Assembly: GCF_949987535.1 (NCBI RefSeq)
Contig: NC_080077.1
Location: 40,690,561-40,754,560 of the forward strand
DNA: 64,000 bases
DNA from: Balaenoptera acutorostrata
Taxonomy: Eukaryota; Chordata; Mammalia; Artiodactyla; Balaenopteridae
Direction of reading: 5' to 3'
Made by a program: the position numbers and the translations under genes
The notes under the pieces: model-generated
Told to the model about the DNA's origin: nothing
Databases searched by the model: none
What the model saw: only the letters and a program-made list of their open reading frames with translations
In this document: piece by piece, positions 11,486-22,456 of the stretch
How positions within the stretch are numbered: position 1 is the first letter of the stretch
Layout of the letters: each line of letters starts with the position of its first letter

Positions 11486-13814
11486 CATGGCTGATTTGGC
11501 TGTCAAGAGAATTTTGTCATCCAAACAACAGATTAAATTAGCTATAGCAATTTCTAAATCAGCAAAGCAACTATTTGGGTTTTGTTTTGTTTTGTTTTAA
11601 TTTTTAACTAACTAGGTTTTCCTATTAGTTGAAGAGAATATACATATAAAGAAGTGGAAACTGATGCAGCCTCAGAGACTTGGATTTAAAAAAATTCCAA
11701 AGAGAACCAAGCAAAAATAAATAGTAGAGACACATGATTATGGAGTGGTATTCAGAATTTGAAATACAGCTTTGAAGATATCAGTGTTTACAAGAAAGAG
11801 AATCTATTAAAAAAGCAAGAGGATATAAATGACCACAAAAACCTGATTTTTCTTTTTAACAAAATAAATTTCAAATGGAGTCAACCAAAAATATATATCT
11901 GAGAGTAAGAGGGAAGAAACTAGGGAAATTCAGAACAGGAAATTAGAACATAGTATAAGCTCAAAAAGTATTTGTTGAATGAATAAATAATAGGTTTACC
12001 TGCTATTAAGATGACAAAATAGGGCTTTTGTTCAGAATGTCCCCATCAGAAGTCAGGATCTTTGAGGTTATCATGAATGTTGCCTTATTCTGAAACATTG
12101 GCACTCTCATGACCTATCAGCAAACAACTAGGCTATTAATTAAAAAATGCATTCACCGACAGCTCCCTCTCTTACAGTGGAGAACTCTGATGAGGCTCTA
12201 CTCCCTTGCTCTCAGCCTCAGACTGCCTATCTTCTACCCCGTGAGGATGTGTTTATGCACCGTCAATCCCAAAATCCATCTAGAAAAATTGAACAAGTAG
12301 AAGTGGTTGACTTAAAGTTGTTTTTATTGATTTTTCTATAATTCAATAATAGAATGGGGTTGTGAGTGAGACAAGTATGAAAATTTGATTGGGTTAGATA
12401 GAATCATGGGTTATCAATCAACACACATTTATCACCCACCTAACATATGAAAAGCACTTGGCTTAATACACAGGCCATGACCAAGGAGCTCACAATCCAT
12501 ACTATTTATGGAGATAACTATAAATATATAACAAGGTAAGAAAAAATTGTGTAATTCAAGAGTACTAAATGAGTAATTGGCCAATAATTACACAACACAC
12601 ACACACACACATAGTTATTCTCTGAGTTGAGAGGAGGATAAGATCCCGTGGGCTATAAAGAGCTGCTAATGTTTCTTGGAGAATGGTCTTGATTTAGACT
12701 TTGAAGAATTAGTGGTCTAGTTATCAGGGAAAAATGAATTTATATAAACAGATTTTATATAAATTTGAACTTATATAAACAGATTGACATTATCAAATAT
12801 TTTAGAGTAGATAACATTGACTATATGATCAAAACTATTTAAAACAATGGCACACTGTAGAGGAAGCAAGTAGAATTTGAGAGGATCATTGTGAAAAACC
12901 AACTGGAATTAGAATCAGATGTAGTGATTCCATCCTTAACAATCCTATTATTAAATTTTCAATCTGATTTATTTTTAAAACACATGCTAACTCAGCAATG
13001 AACGAAGAAAAAACAGGAATGGAAAAACTGGCAGATAAATAATATAGAATTATTAGAAAGGTGAACTCTAGAAGGAAAAAAGTGTTTCAAAAGTGATCAT
13101 GTTTAAGATTCACGGATCATATTTGGTCTTTATGAAATGCTCTTAAAGTAAAACTTGACTTAAATTTAGACTCCAGAACTATCTGTGACACATCCCAAAC
13201 CAGGATGGGTGTAACATGTGACTTCCTGACTCTTAATTTATTCTAAACTATACTTCACAAAGTTGCAACTTTACTAGTAAATGAAAAAGTGATTATGTCC
13301 AGACCTTAAAATTAACTTAAATACTAACTTGGTGAAAATCCACTGTTTCTCAATAATGAGAGTTAATTGTTTTAAGATTAAATTGTTCTCTGGATTTTAC
13401 ATCATGATTACAAAACTTCTTCTTAGAGCCCCTTTAATAGATGTATATTTTAAGTAATCTCTTTGTTATTTTCAGTCTTAAAAGGCTGTTTTAACCTTTG
13501 TCTCTGCTTTGCTTTTTGCCTTTTCCTTCCTGAAATATTGGTCTTTTTTATCTTTTTTAAACTACACCATAGCAACTAATGGGTGGGGCCACTTGGAAAC
13601 ATTTTTGCCATCGGTCTTAGTGTAATGTAAAGACTGGTGATAAATATTTAAATTCATTTCTCCATATCAAAGGAACAACAAAAGAATGAATGAGAGGAAA
13701 GAAAGAAAGAAAAGAAAAGGAACAAAAAAGAAAAAAATGGAGAATTTTTATGAAATATAGAAGATGACCAGATGTGCTTCATTTGGGTATATTGGCCTAT
13801 TTTAAAAACAATCA
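11486..13814. other. Unique DNA with minor simple repeats
   Basis: It holds a (GTTTT)n-like run (about 11578-11600), a possible ancient-repeat piece at 12410-12540 ('aacacacatttatcaccc', 'aaaagcacttggcttaatac', 'ggagctcacaatccatac'), a short (CA)n at 12594-12611, and a GAAA-rich run near 13695-13735. Two overlapping frames at 12109-12341 are short and unsupported. Confidence 0.45.
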
Positions 13815-13938
13815 CAACTAAGCCCATGCACCACAACTACTGAGCCCACATGCTGAAACCACTAGAGAAAGCCTGCACACAGCAATGAAGACCCAATACA
13901 GCCAAAAATAGATTTTAAAAATAATAATAATAAAAAAA
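13815..13938 (+). mobile_element. CHR-2 SINE, 3' part only
   Basis: It begins inside the CHR-2 body ('aactaagcccatgcaccac', 'aactactgagcccacatg'), continues through 'gagaaagcctgcacacagc' and 'gaagacccaatacagcc', and ends in an A/AAT-rich tail. The tRNA-like head is missing, so the copy is 5'-truncated or eroded. It abuts the L1-like sequence that follows. Confidence 0.85.
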
Positions 13939-14359
13939 ATCAAAGATACATCACTTCTGGTTATGAAGTGATGGAAATGGTCCCTGACTTGTCCTCCCAA
14001 CAAAAACAACTAGAAACTGGGCAAAATATATGTCAACGATTTTCAGGCACTGAACAACAGGAAGTTCAGTACTCTGATCCCTCAGGGAAAAGAAACATAA
14101 ACGTGAGTCCCATGTTCATTTTGATTCTCTGCCTGGCTTTCCTGGGATGGTGCAGATAAGTGGAATCAAAGCTGAACAGCTTTATTGCTAAACTGAGGAA
14201 GTAGAGAGTGGAGATTTAAGCTGCTAAAGTAGCTGGAAATTTCAGTGTACTAAACAAGAGGTAACTGCACTAGTGGCCAGAACTATAACTTATCATCAAA
14301 AACAGTGGGACAGTGGAAGCCAGACAACAATGAATAACATCTTTTAGAGTGATGAAAAA

Positions 14360-14398
14360 ATATGTGTGTGTGTGAGTGTGTGTGTGTATATATATATT
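14360..14398 (+). repeat. (TG)n/(TA)n short tract
   Basis: About 39 bases of TG units with one 'ga' interruption pass into TA units. It lies inside the decayed L1. Confidence 0.85.
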
Positions 14399-15692
14399 CA
14401 ACTTAAATGTCTATATCCAGCAAAATTTACCTTAAAAAAATGAGGGTGAAATGAAAACCTGTTGTACAAATGAAAGCTGAAAGAATTTTTCAAAAAAGAG
14501 ATGTGCCTACCTAAAGAAAATGCTAAACAAAATTTTTCAGCCTGAAGTCAAATAACATGAGAAGGAAATCTGGATATACTGGAACGAGTAAAGAGCCCTA
14601 GAAATGGCAAATATTCAGGTAAGTATAAATGGTTATCTTTTATTTTGTATTTTCATAGTTTCTTTAAAAAAACAAATGTATTGTTTCAAGAAAAGATAAC
14701 ACTATATTGCAGAATTTTATTACACATGTGGATGTAAAATGTTTGACAATAGAATGAAGGAAGAAGATAATGTTTGGAATTTTGCATGAATACATACAGA
14801 ATGAACTTTAATCAGATAAGACAAATAAAGGATGCATATTAAAATTTCTAAACCAACTACTAAGTAATAATAAATGATTAACCAAAAAAAAAAAAAGGCA
14901 GAAAAGGAGTAAAAGGAATTTTAAAAACCAGTTGAGACAACAATAAAAGAGACAGCAAGATGGTAGACTTAATCCAAATATATCAATAACAATATTAAAT
15001 ATCAATAAAATAAACTCTCTAAAGATTATCAGACCAGATAAGAAAGAAAAATGCATCTCTAAGGTATACACAAGAGATCCATTTCAATATAACACAGACA
15101 TGAGAGTAAAAGAATAGAAAAAGATATATACAAACTGTTACAGAAATTAGAGGAGGGGACATTATTCTTTAACTTGTTTTATGATGCCAGCATAATCTTG
15201 ACACTAAAACCTAAAAAAGATATTGTGCCAAAACAAAGAAAATTAAGAATCAACATCCATCATTAATATAGTCACAAAAATTATATAAAATGTTAGCACA
15301 CTGAATTTAGCACTATATAAAAAGGATACTAAACATGGTCTGTTGAACTGATCCCAGTAATGCAAAATTTAACATTCAAAATTTAAGCAATATAAAAATC
15401 CACCACATTAATAGAATATGATCAACTCAACAGAGGGAGGGAAAACATTTGACAAAATTCAACCTCCATTCATGATGAACAGTCCCAAAAAACTAGAAAT
15501 TGAAGAGAATTCTTTCAATCTGAAAAAGGGCAGTTGTTTTCAGATACATCAATGTAAAACCACAACTATATCACACTTAATGGTAATTTATTAAGTTGTT
15601 TTCACCTAAGTTTAGGAAGAAGACAAGAATATCCATCTGACCACTTTTATTAAACATGGTATTGGGAGTATTAGCCAGTATCTTAAGGTAAG

Positions 15693-15717
15693 ACAACAAC
15701 AACAACAACAACAACAA
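15693..15717 (+). repeat. (ACA)n trinucleotide run
   Basis: About eight perfect CAA units. The run sits in old L1 sequence about 50 bases upstream of the nested CHR-1. Confidence 0.9.
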
Positions 15718-15768
15718 ATGGAAAAGGAAAAAAGAATGAAGAATGGAAGAGTTAAAATGATTTTTATT

Positions 15769-15886
15769 GGGATGTTCCTGGTGGTCCAGTGATTAAGACT
15801 CCACACTTCCACAGCAGGGAGCACAGATTCCATCCCTGGTGGGGGAACTAAGATCCCACCTGCTGTACAGTGTGGCCAAAAAGAAA
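15769..15886 (+). mobile_element. CHR-1-type SINE nested in old L1
   Basis: 'gggatgttcctggtggtcc', 'agtgattaagactccacac', 'ccatccctggtgggggaact' and 'aagatcccacctgctgtac' show a complete tRNA-derived unit with a short A-rich end. The flanks 'gatttttatt' (15759-15768) and 'gatctttatt' (15887-15896) match 9 of 10, a target-site duplication. It therefore entered the L1 after that L1 was in place. Confidence 0.9.
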
Positions 15887-16670
15887 GATCTTTATTCAAA
15901 GACAACAATATTTTTTTAATTTTATTTAGAAAATACAAAGGAATTTACCAAAAGCTCAAAACCAATAAGTTACTTTAGCAAGGTTTCAAAATACAAGGTC
16001 AATATTCAAAAATCAATTTATTGTGCATCTATATACTAGCAGTAAATATTTGGAAAAATTAAATCTGAAAAATTATTTACAATATAATATATATACAATT
16101 ATTAATAACATATCCTTAAGTTTAAAAAATTAACAAAAGATGGGCAAGAACTTTACATTAAAAATACAAAACATGCTGAAATAAAGAAGTCTTAAATAAA
16201 TGGAGATATATCATGTTAATGAATTAGGAGACTCAATTATTGCTAAAATGTCAATTACCTACAAATTAATCTATTGATTAAACATAATCTGAATAAGATC
16301 CCAATAAGGCTTTTTTTTTTTTTTTGGTAGAAAATAACAAGTAGAATCTAAAGTTAATTTAGAAATGCAAAAGTGCTAGAGTAGACAGAACAATCTTGAA
16401 AGAGAATAGCAAAGTTGGAGGAGTCACGTTATCTGATTTCAAGCCAAATTATAAATCTACAGTAACCAAGACAGTCTGGTATTGGGATAAGGATAAAAAA
16501 ATAGATCAGTAGAGTAGAACGGTATCCAGAAATAGACCCACACATACATAGTCAACTGGTCTTTTACAAAGGTGCCATGGTAATTAAATGGCAAAAGGAA
16601 AGTTTTTTCAATAAATGGTGTAGAATAACTGGATAAATATTTAGGGGAAATGTCTTGTGTCCATTGACAT

Positions 16671-17455
16671 TGTTATATTGGGATATGAACAACGATCTGA
16701 GATGCACTTGGCTACAAGGAGCAGTAAAGAAGTTGTGTTGCTAAATTCACTATTCCTTTCTTACTACCCTCTTCTTGTGTTACTTCCTTGCATTCACAGT
16801 AGATTAAAAGTTATCAGCCAAGAAAAATTTAAAAACCAGTGAACATCTGCTATATGTCATAGAATAAATATTGCAATATCTGTCACCAAAAAAAAAAGTG
16901 ATTTTTTTTTATGTCTATCTGGAAATGGACTGATCATATTAAATACCTGGAGAAAGAATACAAACAACATATTAGAACATACTAGAGTGTATTGGGTGAA
17001 TGAAAGTTGTAGGCTTTTATTATCTGATGGATTAGTAATTTTTAAAGCAGCTCATAGGCTACTATGAAAGATCTAACTTTAGCACCTTGCAAGCTCCAAA
17101 TTCATCCAAATTAGGGGAGAAAGTTTGAAATGTTTGCTGTCAAATACTGACTCCATAACTTTCAATATCAGAAATATTGCATTTATAGTCTCATGAACTT
17201 GGGATAAGTACATGATCAAAATTGATGTCTGGGCAAACTATAATCATAATACTGTTTTAGCTTTTAAAACTAAAGAATTAAAATGGGAATGTTCCTTTCA
17301 CAATTATTACCAGAAGTTTTTATCCCTAGACATCTTTCTAATACTTACAAATAGTGATAACCAAACTTGAGAGAGAGCTGAGTTTCTGCAATGGAGTTTG
17401 ACCAAAGTAGGCACTCAATGAGGTATGTGTTGACTAATAAGTGTTTAAGTAAATG
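16671..17455. other. Unique DNA
   Basis: No gene or confident repeat. One short open frame (16657-16842) starts in the end of the old L1 and carries no known motif. Confidence 0.45.
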
Positions 17456-17459
17456 AATT

Positions 17460-17645
17460 TAATAAACTAACACTGGAGTAAGAGCCAGAAGGCTCAGTTC
17501 TACTCAAAATCACATCATCTCTTTGAGATTTTATTTTTTCACATATAAAATAAGAATGATAACACTTGCCTTACCTATCTCACAAGGCTTCTGTGAATAT
17601 CAGAAGAAATATTAGATGGGAAAGCAATTTAAAACAGATGGAAAT
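17460..17645 (+). repeat. MIR fragment
   Basis: 'tctactcaaaatcacatcat', 'tctttgagattttatttttt', 'cacatataaaataagaatga', 'taacacttgccttacctatc' and 'tcacaaggcttctgtgaata' follow the MIR core and 3' half in order ('cctcatctgtaaaatggg...tacctacctcatagggttgt' in the family). Confidence 0.65.
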
Positions 17646-17649
17646 ATAA

Positions 17650-18468
17650 ACTAATCCTTTTAAAGATAATAGGAAAAAGCCACATTTTTGACTACTTACA
17701 AACAATGCGTCAATAGTAACTTCATTTAGTTGAAACATTAAGAGGTTCAGAGGAAATTGGTGCTTGTAAAAAAGTGCTCACTGTAGAACTGAATGAATGC
17801 ACCTCTGGAATGTGAGCTTCACACAGACTTTTGTTATCAACCAGACAAAGAGGTGACAATAGTTCCTTTATTTCTTAGATTTATTGCACTAACTTAAGCA
17901 GGGTTGTTTTCTGCATCTGGGGAAGGAAAGGATTCAGCAAGAAATGTGTTTTAATCAAATGATGGAACGCTCCTTAGTGTTTTCAACCAAATAAAAAACC
18001 CAAAGCAACTGTGAAAGAAAACCAAAGAAAATTGCTCCTTTATTATCTTTATTTTGGGTCAGGCTCTTTGGAAGCAAGTCCCCAAATTCTGGCTCAAGCC
18101 TGATAATGTCACCCACTGAGCTTACCAGAATGGGAAATGCTAAGGTTTGCATTCTAAATGTTCACATGTGCTTTTCTTTATATGACCAATGATCCCTCAC
18201 CTAGACCATAATCTGGTAGTAAAAGGTTTAGAAATGAGCCTGGTTCATAAAATAGGTTGATACTACTGTAGTGACTACTACAAGTATATTTTGTTCAACT
18301 TTTCTGAATATTGGAGCATCCTAAAGAAAACCTTTTTAATATCTGTTACCTTAATCTATGAAATTGTTCTAGAACAAACAAAATGGTAGTGTTACTAAAC
18401 TATCTAGACAGAAGCATTTGCAAGTAAAAGGGACTCAGATTTTTCCACAGAGTTGTATGTATCTGTCC
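17650..18468. other. Unique DNA
   Basis: No recognised gene or repeat. The frame at 17955-18152 on the minus strand is short and unsupported. Confidence 0.5.
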
Positions 18469-18472
18469 ATTT

Positions 18473-18963
18473 TCGTAGGGGAAACACTGACTGAAACCGC
18501 CCTGCCCTAGCCCAGCAGACAGTAACAATTTGCATGAGTTATTTTATGACAGGAGATCCTGTTAAGGAACATGGAACTAACAAGCCACCACCAACCAGAA
18601 GAATATGGGAAAGGTCAAAAAGAGTGAGGAGACGCCAGTCCACATGTCCTACCAACCTCCCAGAATCCTCCTTGCAGGAATCCATCTTGGTTGAGTGGTT
18701 GCATGCGCCACCAGACCCTGAGTCAGGATGATTGGCCAGAGACAACCCAGAAACTGATCCCATCATCATAAAACCCAAGACTGTGAGCCATGTGGCAGAG
18801 CAGTTCTCCTGGGTTCACTTACCCTGCTGATCTCCACCCAGGCACCCCTTCCCAATAAAGTCTCTTGCTTTTTCAGCACGTGTGTCTCCTCGGACGATTC
18901 ATTTCTGAGAGTTAGACAAGAGCCCTCTCTCGGGTCCTGGAAGGGGTCCCCCTTCCTGCAACA
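18473..18963 (+). mobile_element. Solo LTR of a class I (gammaretrovirus-like) endogenous retrovirus
   Basis: This 491-bp block is visibly richer in G+C than its surroundings and has a complete LTR layout. An inverted CCAAT motif ('attgg', 18731-18735) precedes a TATA-like 'ataaaac' near 18768. AATAAA lies at 18854-18859, and a U5 follows with 'gagagttagacaagagcc' and 'cgggtcctggaagggg', ending '...tgcaaca'. A 4-bp duplication 'attt' at 18469-18472 and 18964-18967 matches the size typical of gammaretroviruses. The first bases ('tcgtagggg') look like a worn TG start. No primer-binding site or gag/pol/env follows, so the provirus was reduced by LTR-LTR recombination. The two opposed frames of 65 and 79 codons inside are not genes. 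Confidence 0.85.
18854..18859 (+). promoter_or_regulatory. LTR polyadenylation signal AATAAA
   Basis: A canonical hexamer at the expected R-region position, about 85 bases downstream of the TATA-like box and about 100 bases before the LTR end. Whether it still ends host transcripts cannot be judged from sequence. Confidence 0.6.
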
Positions 18964-18967
18964 ATTT

Positions 18968-19254
18968 GGTAGAAAAAATTTAATCCAAAGGCTGCCTTGC
19001 CAGTTCTGTATTAACCAGGATTACTATAAAACTGTGTTCACCACTAATTCAACACCAGGCAGATTGGTGTGTACTATACATCTGAATTACAACTGTGCCT
19101 AATAGGCATGTGCATGATAGGGACTCAATAATTATTTATTAAATGAATGGTTGAATGAGTAATTTTTAAATCCTACAACAAACATTTTAAAGTATTATTC
19201 CCCCCTCAGGTTGCATTTATTCTGGAGTAAGCCTAACACAAATTGTTAATTTTG
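18968..19254. other. Short unique interval
   Basis: Nothing recognisable lies between the LTR and the next L1 fragment. 'aattatttattaaatgaatggttgaatgag' wording near 19131 (split here by divergence) may be the end of a MIR-like repeat. Confidence 0.35.
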
Positions 19255-20340
19255 TTAACAAAATGCAAGACCCATTCATGGAAAACTCTCAGAAAAATAG
19301 GAATAGAGGGGGACTTCTTCAACTTGATAAAGGACTTCTACAAAAACCTAGAGCCAATACTGTACTTAATGGCAAGAGATTGAATGCTTTCATCCAAAGA
19401 TTGGGGAAAAAGCAAGGATTTCTTCTCTTATCACCCTTAATCAACATAGAATACCGGAAGTTGTAACCAGTGCAATGCAAAAAGAAGAAATAAAAGGCAC
19501 AAAGATCAGTAAGGAAGAAACAAAACTTCCCTATTTGAGAATGATGTAATTGCCTATGTAGAAAAATCCCAAAGAATCTACAAAAAAAAAAAAAAAAAAT
19601 CCCTTGAACTAATAAATAATGTCACAAGATAACAAGATAAACACACAAAAATCTATTGTATTTCTATATACCACCAATGAACAAAATTTAAATTACAGTA
19701 TTATTGCCGTGAAATACTTAGGTGCAAATCAAAACATATACAAAATCTGTATGTTGAAAACTACAAAACACTGATAAAAGAAATCAAAGCTCGGGGGCTT
19801 CCCTGGTGGCGCAGTGGTTGAGAATCTGCCTGCTAATGCAGGGGACACGGGTTCGAGCCCTGGTCTGGGAAGATCCTACATGCCGCGGAGCAACTAGGCC
19901 CGCGAGCCACAACTACTGAGCCTGCGCGTCTGGAGCCTGTGCTCCACAACAAGAGAGGCCACGATAGTGAGAGGCCCGTGCACCGCAATGAAGAGTGGCC
20001 CCCGCTCGCCGCAACCAGAGAAAGCCCTCACACAGAAACGAAGACCCAACACAGCCAAAAATAAAAATAAATAAAAATAAATAAAGATACAAATCATAGC
20101 AAAAATGGGAGTAAACAGAGAATTAGTTTAAAAAAAAAAAAGCTCTAAATAAGTGGGGGAAGATACTATGTTCATGGATTAGAAGACTCAACATAGTAAA
20201 AATGCCAATTATTCTTAAATTGATATTTAAGTTCATTACAATTTCTATAAAATTCCCAGCAGAATTTTTTGCAGCTATATTATTTAGAATAGGCAAGATT
20301 ATTCTAAAATTTATATGGAAAAGCAAAGGAACTAGAATTG
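19255..20340 (+). mobile_element. Old L1 ORF2 fragment, interrupted by CHR-2
   Basis: The reverse-transcriptase region of ORF2 is recognisable but frame-broken. In order: 'aaaacctagagccaatactg' (catalytic-core upstream region), 'atagaataccggaagttgta' for the usual 'atagtactggaagtcctag', 'gcctatgtagaaaaatccc', 'ctattgtatttctatatacc', 'gaaaactacaaaacactgat' and, beyond the SINE, 'atgttcatggattagaagac' and 'ttatatggaaaagcaaagga'. The CHR-2 at 19795-20090 splits it. The 67-codon frame at 19263-19466 is a remnant of this ORF2. Confidence 0.82.
19795..20090 (+). mobile_element. CHR-2-type SINE nested in old L1
   Basis: 'ggcttccctggtggcgcag', B box 'ggttcgagccc' near 19851, then 'ccgcgagccacaactactg', 'ggcccgtgcaccgcaatg', 'gaagacccaacacagcc' and a (AAATA)n tail. 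The flanks 'aaatcaaagc' (19781-19790) and 'aaatcatagc' (20091-20100) match 9 of 10. It keeps several CpG sites ('gcgcgtc', 'ctcgccgc'), which suggests it is among the younger copies here. Confidence 0.93.
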
Positions 20341-20423
20341 TTACTGGATAAATTTCCAGAAAATCATACTGGAAAAGTAAAGGAACAATACTTGTTATTG
20401 GATACATTTCCAGAGAATTATGC
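20316..20423 (+). repeat. Imperfect 54-bp tandem duplication in L1-derived DNA
   Basis: 'tggaaaagcaaagg' at 20316 recurs as 'tggaaaagtaaagg' at 20370. The next motif 'ttactggataaatttccag' recurs as 'ttattggatacatttccag', also 54 bases on. A third, much weaker copy may follow from about 20424 ('gagaattattccagac'). The unit sits at the end of the older ORF2 fragment. Confidence 0.8.
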
Positions 20424-20700
20424 TGAGAATTATTCCAGACAATAATACTGAGATTGATTTTGAAAATTCAATCAAAAAATAAAAGTAACTGAAATATAAT
20501 TGAAAAAACTGAAACCTCCACTGTGAAATATAAAAGATATATATAAATGGAGAAATATGTTTTGTTCCTTGAATGCAAAACTTAATGTAGTTAATATGCA
20601 TTTCTGCAATAAATTGATCTAAATATACTAAATGATTCCAGTAAGAATCTAAATATTTTTTAGAAATTTGATCAAATATTTCTAAAAGAATCTTCCTCTG
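20424..20700 (+). mobile_element. Probable second old L1 ORF2 scrap
   Basis: 'ggagaaatatgttttgttcc', 'ttgaatgcaaaacttaatgt', 'taatatgcatttctgcaata' and 'aattgatctaaatatac' resemble a poor copy of the same ORF2 segment already present at 20140-20260 ('gttcatggattagaagactc'...). It is either a separate ancient L1 or a duplicated part of the one upstream. Confidence 0.4.
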
Positions 20701-20814
20701 CTTGCTATTAGAACTCAATTATTCATTAACTCATTAACTAAAATATTTATTAAGCCTCTACTGTATGCCAAGCATTAAGCTAGGCAAAGAGATTACCAAT
20801 GAAGACTACAAAAT

Positions 20815-21110
20815 GTGATCACAACTAACTGCTGAACAAACATCGACAGGAAGACACTGGAACTCACCAAAAAAGATACCCCACATCCAAAGGCAAAGGA
20901 AAAGCTACAGTGAGATGGTAGGAGGGGCGCAATCACAGTAAAATCAAATCCCATAACTGCTGGGTGGGTGACTCACAAACTGGAGAACACTTATACCACA
21001 GAAGTCCACCCACTGGAATGAAGGTTCTGAGCCCCATGTCAGGCTTCCCAACCTGGGGGTCCAGCAACGGGAGGAGGACTTCCTACAGAATCAGACTTTG
21101 AAGGCTAGTG
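20815..21110 (+). promoter_or_regulatory. L1 5' UTR fragment (internal promoter region)
   Basis: This G+C-richer block ahead of ORF2 sequence includes 'cccacatccaaaggcaaagg', 'gctacagtgagatggtagg', 'taactgctgggtgggtgac' and 'tgggggtccagcaacgg', wording found in artiodactyl-lineage L1 5' UTRs. In an intact L1 the 5' UTR drives transcription. Here only part is left, and it is cut off from ORF1. Confidence 0.7.
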
Positions 21111-21243
21111 ATCAATAAAGGGATCAATCCAAGAAGAAGATATAACAATTATAAATATATATGCACCCAACATAGGAGCACCTCAATACATAAGGCAACT
21201 GCTAACAGCTATAAAAGAGGAAAACGACAGTAACACAATAATA

Positions 21244-21489
21244 GTGGGGGGCTTTAACACCTTACTTACACCAATGGACAGATCATCCAAACAGAAAATG
21301 AATAAGGAAACACAAGCTTTAAATGACACAATAGACCAGATAGATTTAAATGATATTTATAGGACATTCCATACAGAAACGGCAGATTACACTTTCTTCT
21401 CAAATGCGCATGGAACATTCTCCAGGATAGATCACATCTTGGGTCACAAATCAAGCCTCAGTAAATTTAAGAAGATTGAAATCATATGA
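21244..21489 (+). pseudogene. L1 ORF2 endonuclease domain, C-terminal part (broken)
   Basis: The 81-codon piece holds the C-terminal end of the apurinic-type endonuclease of ORF2. The run 'GGFNTLLTPMDRSSKQ' corresponds to the family's GDFNTPL block, with Gly in place of the Asp. 'DYTFFSNAHGTFSRIDHILG' contains the conserved SRIDHIL block. The frame ends at a TGA (21487-21489) where relatives have TCA (Ser), followed by further frameshifts. ORF2 nicks target DNA and primes reverse transcription; this fragment cannot do so, because the N-terminal catalytic residues are absent and one conserved Asp is substituted. The start codon is just an internal Met. Confidence 0.9.
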
Positions 21490-21877
21490 AGCATCTTTTC
21501 TGACCAAAACATTATGAGATTAGAAATCAATTACAGGGAAAAAGCGTAAAAAACACAAACACAGGGAGGTTAGACAATACATTACTAAATAACCAAGAGA
21601 CCACTGAAGAAATCAAAGAGGAAATCAAAAAATACCTAGAGACAAATGACAATGAAGACACGATGATCCAAAACTTATGGGATGCAGGAAAGCAATTCTA
21701 AGAGGGAAGTTTATAGCAACATAATCCTACCTCAAGAAACAACAAACATCTCAAATAAACAATCTAACCTTACACCTAAAAGAACTAGAGAAAGAAGAAC
21801 AAACAAAACCCAAACTTAGTAGAAGGAAAGAAATCATAAAGACAAGAGCAGAAATAAATGAAATAGAAACAAAGAAA

Positions 21878-22456
21878 ATGATAGCAAAGATCAATAAAAC
21901 TAAACACTGTTTCTTTGAGAAAATGAACAAAATTGATAAACCATTAGCCAGACTCATCAAGAAAAAGATGGAGAGGACTCAAATCATTAAAATTAGAAAT
22001 GAAAAAGGAGAAGTTACGACAGACACTGCAGAAATACAAAGCATCCTTAGAGACTACTACAAGCAACTCTATGCCAATAAAATGGACAACCTGGAAGAAA
22101 TGGACAAGTTCTTAGAAATGTATAACCTTCCAAGACTGAACCAGGAAGAAATAGAAAATATGAACAGACCAATCACAAGTAATGAAATTGAAACTGTGAT
22201 TAAAAATCTTCCAACAAACAAAAGTCCAGGACCAGATGGCTTCACAGGTGAATTCTATCAAACATTTAGAGAAGAGCTAACACCCATCTTTCTCAAACTC
22301 TTCCAAAAAATTGAAGAGGAAGGAACATTCCCAAACTCGTTCTATGAAGCCACCATGACCCTGATACCAAAACTAGACAAAGATATTACAAAAAAGGAAA
22401 CTTACAGACCAATATTATTCATGTATATAGAAGCAAAATCCTCAAGAAAATGCTAA
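21878..22456 (+). pseudogene. L1 ORF2 linker and start of reverse transcriptase (broken)
   Basis: The 192-codon frame contains the lysine-rich linker ('[13 protein letters not shown]'-type context, '[16 protein letters not shown]'), then '[19 protein letters not shown]' near residues 112-130, the conserved KSPGPDG block before the RT core, and '[10 protein letters not shown]'. A one-base loss in an A run near 22435 shifts the frame, so the C-terminal residues are out of register and the next part continues in the overlapping frame from 22450. It belongs to the same broken ORF2 as its neighbours. Confidence 0.92.

Larger units (their letters stand above)
13939..16670 (+). mobile_element. Old, decayed L1 (HAL1/L1M-like), plus strand
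   Basis: The first 900 bases have L1 5'-region wording ('aactagaaactgggcaaaat', then 'atgtctatatccagcaaaat', 'aatgagggtgaaatgaaaac'). From about 15160, ORF2 reverse-transcriptase wording is recognisable though frame-broken: 'ttatgatgccagcataatc' (about 15180), 'acatttgacaaaattcaacc' (about 15447), 'tgggagtattagccag' (about 15663), 'aatttattgtgcatctatat' (about 16015) and 'agtctggtattgggataagg' (about 16472). No reading frame of length survives. A CHR-1 is nested at 15769-15886, and a (CAA)n run lies just before it. The element may be more than one old copy in series. Confidence 0.7.

Noticed and set aside
18534..18778. Overlapping frames of 65 and 79 codons on both strands
   Set aside because: They lie wholly inside the solo LTR, which has no coding role.
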